NCBI GenBank assembly: GCA_963752605.1
Contig: CAVVYW010000005.1
Coordinates: forward strand, 248,001 to 312,000
Direction of reading: 5' to 3'
Length of the DNA stretch: 64,000 nucleotides
Origin: CAVVYW01 sp963752605
GTDB lineage: Bacteria > Actinomycetota > Thermoleophilia > Solirubrobacterales > 70-9
A program made the translations under genes and the position numbers. Shown piece by piece: positions 39,828 through 47,284 of this stretch. How positions within the stretch are numbered: position 1 is the first letter of the stretch; every line of letters starts with the position of its first letter. Below the pieces are notes generated by a model. The model did no database searches and was not told the DNA's origin. It worked only from the letters and a program-made list of their open reading frames with translations.

Positions 39828-41063
39828 ATGGCGTCGAAGTTCAAAGCCCCGCGGGGGACCTTTGACGTACTTCCGGAGCAGCAGCCGGTGCGCCGCCGGA
39901 TCGAGGAGTCCGCCAGGCGGCTCGTCGAGATCGCCGGCTACGGGCGGATCGACACCCCAGCCTTCGAGGAGACCGAGCTCTTCGCCCGCGGCGTCGGGGA
40001 GTCCACCGACATCGTCCAGAAGCAGATGTTCACCTTCACCGACCAGGGCGGGCGGAGCCTGACGCTGCGCCCGGAGGCGACCGCGTCGGTCTGCCGCGCC
40101 TACCTCGAGCACGGCATGCACAAGCTGGCTCAGCCGGTGAAGCTCTGGACCTCCGGCCCCTTCTTCCGCCACGAGCGGCCCCAGGCCGGGCGATACCGGC
40201 AGTTCAGCCAGGTGAACGTCGAGGCGATCGGCTCCGACTCTCCGCTCGTGGACGCCGAGCTGATTCTGCTGTTGAGCGACCTGCTGGCGGAGCTGGGGGT
40301 GGAGGGGGTGCGCCTGCGGCTGGGGAGCCTCGGCTCCCAGGGCGCGCGCGCAGGCCTACCTCGAGGAGCTGCGCGGACTACCTCCGCTCCCACGAGAAGG
40401 AGCTCTCGGAGGAAGGTCCGGGCGCGCATCGACACCAATCCGCTGCGCGCCTTCGACGCCGACCACGAGGGGACGCAGAAGGTGATGGAGGAGGCGCCGA
40501 AGCTGCTCGACCGCCTCGACCCAGAGGACGCGGAGCACTTCCAGGCCGTTCGCGCGCACCTGGACCGCGAGGGCGTGGCCTACGACCTCGACCCGACCCT
40601 GGTCCGCGGGCTCGACTACTACACCCGCACCGTGTTCGAGTTCGAGTGCGAGCGGCTCGGCGCACAGTCGGGCGTCGGCGGAGGCGGCCGCTACGACGGG
40701 CTGGTCGAGCAGCTCGGCGGACCGCCGACGCCGGCCATCGGCTGGGCGATCGGGATCGAGCGCGTCGCGCTGGCGCTCGGCGAGGAGGCGGAGGAGCCCT
40801 CCACGCTCGTCTTCATCGTCGCCGAGGGGGACGGGCGGGAGCGCGCCATGTCCATCGCGACCGAGCTGCGCCGCGCCGGCCTCGCGGCCGACCTCGACCT
40901 CGCCGATCGCGCGGTGAAGGGCCAGATGAAGCAGGCTGACCGGCTCGGCGCCCGCTACGCGCTGATCCTGGGCGACGACGGCGCGACGCTGAGGGACATG
41001 GGCTCGGGCGAGGAGCGGGAGATCGACCCCGCCAAGGTCGCCGAGCAGCTCGCGAGTAGGTAG
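39828..41063 (+). CDS. hisS: Histidyl-tRNA synthetase, with a locally scrambled 75-bp stretch
   Basis: Class II synthetase charging tRNA-His. 411 codons from ATG 39828. The start GTFDVLPEQQPVRRRIEE, motif 2 FRHERPQAGRYRQFSQ, LDPTLVRGLDYYTRT, and motif 3 GGGRYDGLVEQLGG are all typical, as is the C-terminal anticodon domain. Between 40340 and 40414 the normal protein appears only in other frames (a YLEELRDYLRSHEKELSE-type helix). Three one-base insertions explain it: an extra G in the GGG at 40340-40342, an extra G at 40375-40376 and an extra A at 40413-40414; the three together restore the frame. The stretch is in the helical insertion between motifs 2 and 3. Probably sequence errors; the gene should be functional. 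Confidence 0.93.
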   Translation: MASKFKAPRGTFDVLPEQQPVRRRIEESARRLVEIAGYGRIDTPAFEETELFARGVGESTDIVQKQMFTFTDQGGRSLTLRPEATASVCRAYLEHGMHKLAQPVKLWTSGPFFRHERPQAGRYRQFSQVNVEAIGSDSPLVDAELILLLSDLLAELGVEGVRLRLGSLGSQGARAGLPRGAARTTSAPTRRSSRRKVRARIDTNPLRAFDADHEGTQKVMEEAPKLLDRLDPEDAEHFQAVRAHLDREGVAYDLDPTLVRGLDYYTRTVFEFECERLGAQSGVGGGGRYDGLVEQLGGPPTPAIGWAIGIERVALALGEEAEEPSTLVFIVAEGDGRERAMSIATELRRAGLAADLDLADRAVKGQMKQADRLGARYALILGDDGATLRDMGSGEEREIDPAKVAEQLASR

Positions 41064-41085
41064 GGACTGGCAGACTGCCGTCGCC

Positions 41086-42876
41086 ATGGGCGACGAATTC
41101 CCCGCTCTGAAGGCCAATGCGTACCGGGACGCCTGGTGCGGCCAGGTGCTGCCGGACCGTGTGGACAGCGAGGCCCGCGTCGCCGGCTGGGTGCACCGCC
41201 GCCGCGATCACGGCGGCCTGATCTTCATCGACCTGCGGGACCGGACCGGGCTGGTCCAGCTCGTGCTGAACCCGGATGAGGCGGGCGACGCATTCAAGCT
41301 GGGCCATGACCTCCGAGCGGAGGACGTGCTCAGCGCCAGGGGGACGGTCGTCCGCCGTGACCCCGAGACGGTCAACAAGGACCTGCCGACCGGAGAGGTC
41401 GAGATCAAGGTGACCGACGTGGAGCTGCTTTCGGACGCCGACACCCCGCCCTTCGAGATCGAGTCGTTCGCGGGGGACGTGAGCGAGGAGACCAGGCTCC
41501 GCTACCGCTATCTCGACCTGCGCCGCGACCGGATGCGCGAGGCGATGATGCTTCGCCACCGTGTCGCCAACTCAATGCGCGAGTTCCTCTCCGGCGAGGG
41601 CTTCCTCGAGATCGAGACGCCCATCCTGACCCGGTCGACCCCGGAGGGGGCGCGCGACTTCCTGGTTCCCAGCCGGCGCCAGCACGGCTCCTTCTACGCC
41701 CTTCCCCAATCGCCCCAGCTGTTCAAGCAGCTGCTGATGATCGGCGGCCTCGAGCGCTACTTCCAGATCGCCCGCTGCTTCCGCGACGAGGATCAGCGGG
41801 CCGACCGGCAGCTCGACTTCACTCAGCTCGACATCGAGATGGCGTTCGTCGATACCGACGACGTGATCGAGCTGAACGAGCACCTGATCGCCCACGTGCT
41901 CGGCGAGGCGGGCATCGAGGTCTCGCTGCCGATGCGGCGCCTCTCCTACGACGAGGCGATCGCCCGTTACGGGACGGACAAGCCGGACCTCAGGTTCGGC
42001 CTGGAGCTCACCGAGCTCACCGACGTGTTCCGGGAGAGCGAGTTCAAGGCCTTCCGCGGCGCGATCGAGGGCGGCGCGGTGGTCCGCGGCCTTAACGCCG
42101 GCGCCCAGGAGTTCTCGCGCGCCGACCTGGACTCGTTCGTGGACCAGGCGACCGAGCTGGGCGCCAAGGGCCTGGTCTGGGCCGTCGTGGAGGCCGATGG
42201 CTGGCGCTCGCCGGTGGCGAAATTCCTCTCAGAGGGCGAGATTTCCGCAGCCAACCAGGCGCTCGGCGCCTCCGAGGGCGACGTGCTGCTGCTCGTGGCT
42301 GACGCCCCGCCCATCTCGGCGGCCGTCCTGGGCACGCTCCGGGCGCGCCTGGGCGAGAAGCTCGGCCTGATCGACCCGGGCGCGCACGAGCTCACCTGGA
42401 TCGTCGACTGGCCACTGGTCGAGTGGAACGAGGACGAGCAGCGCTGGGATCCCCTCAATCATCCGTTCACCTCGCCAGCCGGCGACTTTGACGCGGACCG
42501 CCCAGGCGACGCCCGCGCCAAGGCCTACGATGTTGTCTGGAACGGCTGGGAGATCGGCGGTGGGTCGATCCGTATTTCGGACCCAGCCGTGCAGCGAAAC
42601 GTGTTCGCGGCGATCGGCATCGACGAAGAACAGGCCGAGGAGCGATTCGGGTTTTTGCTCGATGCGCTCCGCTTTGGCGCGCCGCCGCATGGCGGGATCG
42701 CGTACGGGGTCGACCGGATGGTTGCGCTGCTGCATGGCGCGGACTCGATCCGGGAGGTGATCGCCTTCCCGAAGACCGCTTCGGGCGCCGACCCGCTCAC
42801 CGGCGCGCCGGCGTCCGTGGACGAGAAGCAGCTCCGTGAGCTGGGGCTTTCGCTTCGTGGAGGAAGGGGGAAGTGA
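41086..42876 (+). CDS. aspS: Aspartyl-tRNA synthetase
   Basis: 596 residues, normal for the bacterial type. N-terminal OB-fold anticodon domain (VAGWVHRRRDHGGLIFIDLR), motif 1 region with FLEIETPILTRSTPEGARDF, motif 2 ARCFRDEDQRADRQ, FTQLDIEM, a GAD insertion domain (about 300-420), and motif 3 GIAYGVDRMVALL. It follows hisS by 22 bp, and its stop overlaps the next gene's ATG by 4 bp. Whether it is discriminating (tRNA-Asp only) cannot be read with certainty. Confidence 0.97.
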   Translation: MGDEFPALKANAYRDAWCGQVLPDRVDSEARVAGWVHRRRDHGGLIFIDLRDRTGLVQLVLNPDEAGDAFKLGHDLRAEDVLSARGTVVRRDPETVNKDLPTGEVEIKVTDVELLSDADTPPFEIESFAGDVSEETRLRYRYLDLRRDRMREAMMLRHRVANSMREFLSGEGFLEIETPILTRSTPEGARDFLVPSRRQHGSFYALPQSPQLFKQLLMIGGLERYFQIARCFRDEDQRADRQLDFTQLDIEMAFVDTDDVIELNEHLIAHVLGEAGIEVSLPMRRLSYDEAIARYGTDKPDLRFGLELTELTDVFRESEFKAFRGAIEGGAVVRGLNAGAQEFSRADLDSFVDQATELGAKGLVWAVVEADGWRSPVAKFLSEGEISAANQALGASEGDVLLLVADAPPISAAVLGTLRARLGEKLGLIDPGAHELTWIVDWPLVEWNEDEQRWDPLNHPFTSPAGDFDADRPGDARAKAYDVVWNGWEIGGGSIRISDPAVQRNVFAAIGIDEEQAEERFGFLLDALRFGAPPHGGIAYGVDRMVALLHGADSIREVIAFPKTASGADPLTGAPASVDEKQLRELGLSLRGGRGK

Positions 42877-44582
42877 TGGAGGATCGGCCGCCTCCGGACC
42901 AGGACGACCCGTTCGAGTGGGAGGACGCGCCTGCCCGGCCGCGGCGCCGTCGCGACCGCGAGGACGACGACACGTTCAACACCCGCGAGCGCGATTCGTT
43001 CAGCCGGGAGCGTGACTTCGGATTCCCCGAAGAGGAGGAGGAGAAGGAGTTGCCGCGCCCCGGCGACCCCTACGAGCCCAGCCGGTCGTGGCTGCCGACC
43101 CCGAGCGAGACGGAGGAGCGCGACCTCGATACCGGCGAGCGGGAGATCGACGCCGGCGAGCGGGAGATCGACCCCGGCGAGCGCGAGGTCGGCACGGGCG
43201 AGCGCGAGCTCGATGCCGGTGACAGGGAGAAGTGGGTGCCCCCGAAGCCGCCGCCGCGGCCGGGCGATCCCTACCAGCCCCCGGCAGAGGCCTACGAGGC
43301 CGTGGAGTCCGACCCCTACGACACGGGTGAGCGCCGATATCCCACCGGTGAGGAGGATCTGCTCGACACCGGCGAGCGGCGGCGCCCGCGGGATCGCACC
43401 AGGCAACGGCGCCCCCGCCGGGCCCGCGCCGCCGCCGCCGGCAGCCTCGGCGGTCTCCGCAGCCTGCTCGAGCGCCACCGCGAGCTCCCGGCCAAGGTGC
43501 GGCGGCGGCAGGCGATCGGCGCAGGCGCGATCGTCGTCGCGCTGATCATCGGGGTCATCGCGCTTGCCTCCGGTGGGGATGACGAGGGTGGGGCCGAGGC
43601 GACCCCGCTGAAGAGGCTCGCGGGCCAGTCGATCATCGCGCCGGTCGGCGAGCGCGGGGTTGACAAGCGCATCACCAAGCAGGCCCGGAAGGGCCAGATC
43701 GGCGGCGTGATCCTGATCGGGGACCTGCAGCCGGACGACGTCCAGAGGGACCTGCAGAAGCTGCGCAAGGCGGCACGGGAGGGCGACAACCCGCCGCTGC
43801 TGGTGATGGTCGACCAGGAGGGCGGTTTCGTGAAGCGGCTTCCGGGGCCGCCGGACCTAGATCCCAGCGAGCTCGGCGAGTCAGGCGACCCGACCGCGGC
43901 CAAGGCCGAGGGTCAGAAGACTGCGCAATTCCTGAAGCCGCTGGGCATCAACGTGAACCTGGCGCCGCTCATGGACGTCAACATCCCGCAGACCGCCGAC
44001 ACCATCAAGACGCGGACCTTTGGCGACGATCCGGCACTCGTCTCGGAGCTCGGGGTCGCGTTCATCCAGGGCCTCCAGGAGGGTGGCGTCTCGGCGACGG
44101 CCAAGCACTTCCCGGGCCTCGGGCTCTCGACGGTCAACACCGACTTCCGCAGGGTCGACATCGCCGCCAGCGCTATCGACCAGGAGGCGGCGCTCGAGCC
44201 GTTCCAGGCCGCCGTGGACGCGGGCGTGGACCTGGTGATGATGTCCAGCGCCATCTATCCGGACATCGACGCGGAGAACCCGGCCTCGCTCTCACCCACG
44301 GCCATCCAGCAGCTGCGCGACCAGCTCGGTTTCGAGGGCCTGATCATCACCGACGACCTGGAGGCCCGCGCGATCCAGGACGTGACCTCGCCTGAGGAGG
44401 CGGGCATCGCCGCGCTCAACGCTGGTGGCGACCTGATCCTGTACGGGACCAGCTCGGCGGCCTCGAGGGCGGCCCTGCGCGGGATCGTGAAGGCCGAGAA
44501 GAAGGGCGCCATCGATCGAGCCGCGATCCAGCGCGCGTATGACCAGATCACCCGCTTCAAGGCCACCCTCGAAGGCGGCTGA
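42873..44582 (+). CDS. GH3 (beta-N-acetylhexosaminidase-like) protein with repeat-rich cytoplasmic region
   Basis: 569 residues. Residues 1-205 are acidic and low-complexity, with tandem copies of a TGERE/AGEREID motif near 82-120. A membrane span lies at about 214-231, then the glycoside hydrolase family 3 N-terminal domain (about 240-565) outside the membrane. Family landmarks: LLVMVDQEGGFVKRLPGPP, LKPLGINVNLAPLMDVN, TRTFGDDPALVS, the nucleophile-containing LIITDDLEARAIQ (residue near 491). NagZ enzymes have KHFPGHG with a catalytic His; here it reads KHFPGLGLSTVNTDF, so the His is replaced by Leu. The activity may therefore be altered. Overlaps aspS by 4 bp. Confidence 0.85.
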   Translation: MMEDRPPPDQDDPFEWEDAPARPRRRRDREDDDTFNTRERDSFSRERDFGFPEEEEEKELPRPGDPYEPSRSWLPTPSETEERDLDTGEREIDAGEREIDPGEREVGTGERELDAGDREKWVPPKPPPRPGDPYQPPAEAYEAVESDPYDTGERRYPTGEEDLLDTGERRRPRDRTRQRRPRRARAAAAGSLGGLRSLLERHRELPAKVRRRQAIGAGAIVVALIIGVIALASGGDDEGGAEATPLKRLAGQSIIAPVGERGVDKRITKQARKGQIGGVILIGDLQPDDVQRDLQKLRKAAREGDNPPLLVMVDQEGGFVKRLPGPPDLDPSELGESGDPTAAKAEGQKTAQFLKPLGINVNLAPLMDVNIPQTADTIKTRTFGDDPALVSELGVAFIQGLQEGGVSATAKHFPGLGLSTVNTDFRRVDIAASAIDQEAALEPFQAAVDAGVDLVMMSSAIYPDIDAENPASLSPTAIQQLRDQLGFEGLIITDDLEARAIQDVTSPEEAGIAALNAGGDLILYGTSSAASRAALRGIVKAEKKGAIDRAAIQRAYDQITRFKATLEGG

Positions 44583-44641
44583 GACCCGGCCAGCGATAGG
44601 GTCTCGCCCGACCTCTTGACCACCCTCGTCGAAGGGATGAA

Positions 44642-45664
44642 ATGAACGAGCTTCTGAGGCCTGACGACACGCGCGACGCCCTCCGGAAGATCGGGGGCCT
44701 GCTGTTCGGCATCGGGATGCTGATGCTGCTGCTGCGCAAGGCGGCCGTCGGCGACGATTTCGGCGACGGCATCGTGCTGATCCTGCTGGCGATTCCCGCC
44801 GTGCTGCTCTACGGCGGCTCGATCCTGCCCCCGAGCGACACCGGCGGGCGGCTCCGGCCGTGGCAGACGGTGTACTCGGTCTTCGGGCTGATCTTCGTCG
44901 CCCTGACCCTGGTCCAGTTCGTCTCGACGATCGACGACACGCCCGATGCCGCGCTCAACCTGACCTGGATCTTCCTGGTGGTCGCCGCGCTCGGCTTCTA
45001 CGCAGGCGCGGTTCGGGGCATCCGGTTCCAGATCCTGCTGGGCGGACTCGCGCTGATCGTCGCGTGGTCGGAGCTGTGGGACAAGATCCTCGGCGACGAG
45101 GGGATCGGCGGCCACATCGGTGTCTACCGAGGCCTGCTGGGCATCCTCTCGATCGGCCTGCTCGCGGGGGCTCTGTACCTATGGCGGACCAACCCCGGCG
45201 GAGACAACCGTGCCGACACCGCGGTGGAGCCCGCCGGCGATATGGCGCTCTGGAAGGCATCCGAGCTGTTCACCGCCGCCGGGATCAGCGCGGTGCTGGC
45301 GTGCTCCCTCGGGATCGCCTCGATCGCGAGCCTGAACCCACTCGCGACCAGCCCCGTCGCTCCCATCGACACCTCATGGTTCTGGGACATCCTGCTGCTG
45401 GTGATCTCGCTCGGGTTGGTCGGGCTCGGAGCCCAGATCGGCCTGCGCGGACCCGTCTACGTGGGCGCAATAGGGCTGTTCCTGTTCCTGCTGATCGCCG
45501 GTTTCGACCTCGACGAGGGCGACAAGGCGGACCCATCCAAGCTCGGGGTCTGGCCGATCGTGCTGCTCGTGCTGGGAGGCCTGGGCATCCTGCTCAGCGG
45601 GGTCAAGGAGGCGAGCCTCGGCGACAAGCCGCGGCAGTTGATCCAGAACCTGCGCAGGGGGTAG
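44642..45664 (+). CDS. Multi-span membrane protein (paralogue 1)
   Basis: 340 residues. About eight to ten hydrophobic spans from residue 15 to 325; N-terminus NELLRPDDTRDALRKIGGLLF resembles the start of the next gene (RDLVTPDDSRDLFRALGALLL), showing tandem duplication. Central segment TGGRLRPWQTVYSVFGLIFV aligns with TGGLRKWQAIASVFGLVFV. No catalytic motif or family recognised. Membrane location and paralogy are clear; function unknown. Confidence 0.7.
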   Translation: MNELLRPDDTRDALRKIGGLLFGIGMLMLLLRKAAVGDDFGDGIVLILLAIPAVLLYGGSILPPSDTGGRLRPWQTVYSVFGLIFVALTLVQFVSTIDDTPDAALNLTWIFLVVAALGFYAGAVRGIRFQILLGGLALIVAWSELWDKILGDEGIGGHIGVYRGLLGILSIGLLAGALYLWRTNPGGDNRADTAVEPAGDMALWKASELFTAAGISAVLACSLGIASIASLNPLATSPVAPIDTSWFWDILLLVISLGLVGLGAQIGLRGPVYVGAIGLFLFLLIAGFDLDEGDKADPSKLGVWPIVLLVLGGLGILLSGVKEASLGDKPRQLIQNLRRG

Positions 45665-45716
45665 GAGCGCGGGGAAGTCCACGACCCATCAAAGGAGTAC
45701 TCAAAGGGAGACAGAT

Positions 45717-46721
45717 ATGAGAGATCTCGTCACACCCGACGACAGCCGCGACCTGTTTCGCGCCCTCGGCGCGTTGCTGCTCGGTGTCGGCGTGCTGGTG
45801 CTGTCGGTGCGAAAGGACAATCCCTCGGGATTCGTCGAGAACGAAGGCTGGGGGGCCTGGGCCCTCTTCGCCGTCTACCTGGCCGCGGCGGTGGTGCTCT
45901 ATGGGGGCGCCGTGGCGACCCTCCGGGACACCGGCGGCCTGCGCAAGTGGCAGGCGATCGCCTCGGTGTTCGGACTGGTGTTCGTGCCGTTCGCTTTGGG
46001 AAACTTCGTGGACGCCGTCGGGGGCGACCCCTCGGCGCCCATGAACGTCTGCTGGATCGCGCTGGTGACCGCGGCGTTCGCCGGCTACGCCGGGATCGTC
46101 GCGGGCGTGCGGTTCCAGCTGCTGGCCGGAGCGCTCGCTCTGCTGGTCGGCTACCTCGCGTTCTTCGACGAGGTGCTGACCGACGGCGTGTTCGCGGACA
46201 ACGACGTGCTGCGAGGGCTGCTGCTCGCCTACGCGATCGCGATGGTGGCCGTCGGCATCGTCCTGTGGCGGCGCGATCGGGAGGGCCTATGGCAGGCCTC
46301 CGAGCTGCTGACCGCCGCCGGCATCGCGGCCGTGATCGCGACGCTCGTGCTCAGCATCAGCGGCTCGATCGGCAACACGATCCAGGATGCGTTGACGTTC
46401 GGCGGCGGCGAGGGTGCGGGCGAGAGCCCCTCCGGGCTCTGGGACGTGGCCGGCCTGCTGGTCTGCCTGTTCCTGATCGTCTCCGCGGCGCTGATCGGGA
46501 CCCGGGGACCCGTCTACATCGGTGCGATCGGCCTCATCCTGTTCGCGATCGTGGCCGGCCAGGACCTGGATACCGACCGTAGCGACCGCGAGAACGGCTT
46601 CTTCTGGTGGCCGTTCATCCTGCTGGTGCTCGGCGCCGGGGCCATCGGGGCGAGCCTCATCGGAGGAGCGAGCCTCGACAGGCGCCCGAGGCGCTGGGTC
46701 CGAAAGGTGAGCGGCAGATAG
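45717..46721 (+). CDS. Multi-span membrane protein (paralogue 2)
   Basis: 334 residues from ATG 45717. Same architecture and motifs as the preceding gene: RDLVTPDDSRDLFRALGALL, a TGGLRKWQ loop, GLWQASELLTAAGIAAVIAT matching ALWKASELFTAAGISAVLAC, and GTRGPVYIGAIGLILFAI matching GLRGPVYVGAIGLFLFLL. The tail is Arg-rich. A duplicated pair in tandem usually signals either a heterodimer or functional divergence; nothing further can be said. Confidence 0.72.
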   Translation: MRDLVTPDDSRDLFRALGALLLGVGVLVLSVRKDNPSGFVENEGWGAWALFAVYLAAAVVLYGGAVATLRDTGGLRKWQAIASVFGLVFVPFALGNFVDAVGGDPSAPMNVCWIALVTAAFAGYAGIVAGVRFQLLAGALALLVGYLAFFDEVLTDGVFADNDVLRGLLLAYAIAMVAVGIVLWRRDREGLWQASELLTAAGIAAVIATLVLSISGSIGNTIQDALTFGGGEGAGESPSGLWDVAGLLVCLFLIVSAALIGTRGPVYIGAIGLILFAIVAGQDLDTDRSDRENGFFWWPFILLVLGAGAIGASLIGGASLDRRPRRWVRKVSGR

Positions 46722-46790
46722 CTGGCTGACCCTCGCGACGACCTCGCCCGCCGCTTCCTGGCCGCCCTCAGCACGGGCGACCGGGCGGCG

Positions 46791-47075
46791 GTGGGCGAGC
46801 TCGTCCATCCCGAGGTCGAGATCCGCACAGAGCGGACCGTCCACCGTGGCCGCCTGGAGGCGATGGAGTGGGCGGGCAAGGTCTTCGACCACCTGATCCG
46901 CCGCTACGTCCCGGTCGAGATCGAGAACCGGGATTCGGGGGTCCTGGTGCACGCGGAGCTCCAGTACGTGTGGCGGGACTCGGAGGAGGTCGGCGACACC
47001 TCCCCGGTCGCGATCGAGCTCGGCATCCGCGACGGGCTCATCTCATCCTGGTTCCTCCTCGAGGAGCCCGAGTAA
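46791..47075 (+). CDS. SnoaL-like small protein, start uncertain
   Basis: At least 94 residues from GTG 46791. The frame extends without a stop back to 46722, just after the stop of the membrane gene, and reads LADPRDDLARRFLAALSTGD, the normal first helix of NTF2/SnoaL-type domains. No ATG, GTG or TTG lies in that extra part, so the longer form would need a CTG start at 46722. Strands with VEIRTERTVHRGRLEAMEW and SGVLVHAELQYVWRD support the fold. Function unknown. It may be the last gene of the membrane-protein unit. Confidence 0.6.
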   Translation: MGELVHPEVEIRTERTVHRGRLEAMEWAGKVFDHLIRRYVPVEIENRDSGVLVHAELQYVWRDSEEVGDTSPVAIELGIRDGLISSWFLLEEPE

Positions 47076-47104
47076 GATTCCTGGTGGGCCCTGGCCTGTA
47101 CGCC

Positions 47105-47268
47105 ACCGCTCCCAAGAGTTACCCAACATAAATTGGCTTGGGGGTCGAATTCCGGCGGCCCCGTGGGGTCGCCGGTTAGACCACCACCTGTGCAACACGG
47201 GTTTCCAAGCCGGAGCGGAACGGCAGGTTGGAGCCTCCTAACAACGGCGCCGTTTCGGCGCCGTTTGT
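47105..47268 (+). ncRNA. Candidate structured leader or small RNA ending in a terminator
   Basis: 209 bp without an ORF lie between the SnoaL-like gene and mnmA. Within it I see an extended hairpin at about 47152-47175 (CCGGCGGCCCC, loop, GGGGTCGCCGG), a second hairpin ACCTGTG-CAA-CACGGGT near 47186-47202, and a GCCG...CGGC stem near 47209-47224, then a perfect terminator at 47243-47268. A tRNA-like D arm is suggested, but no acceptor stem closes it, so I do not call a tRNA. It could be an mnmA attenuator leader or an independent small RNA. Low confidence. Confidence 0.35.
47243..47268 (+). terminator. Strong intrinsic terminator 17 bp before mnmA
   Basis: AACGGCGCCG, loop TTT, CGGCGCCGTT is a perfect 10-bp stem followed by tgtt. 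It sits between the end of the preceding region and the mnmA start at 47285, so it either ends a small RNA or conditionally terminates mnmA transcription. Confidence 0.75.
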
Positions 47269-47284
47269 TCGTACCCTTGGCGTG

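Noticed and set aside
43100..43260. Low-complexity GERE repeats as a separate repeat element or gene
   Set aside because: They are in frame and continuous with the GH3 gene, so they are part of that protein.
47141..47236. A possible tRNA with anticodon loop around TGCAACA or TTTCCAA
   Set aside because: A D-arm-like stem exists, but no acceptor stem pairs and no proper T loop is seen; position 33 is not T in the first reading. Kept only as a candidate structured RNA.
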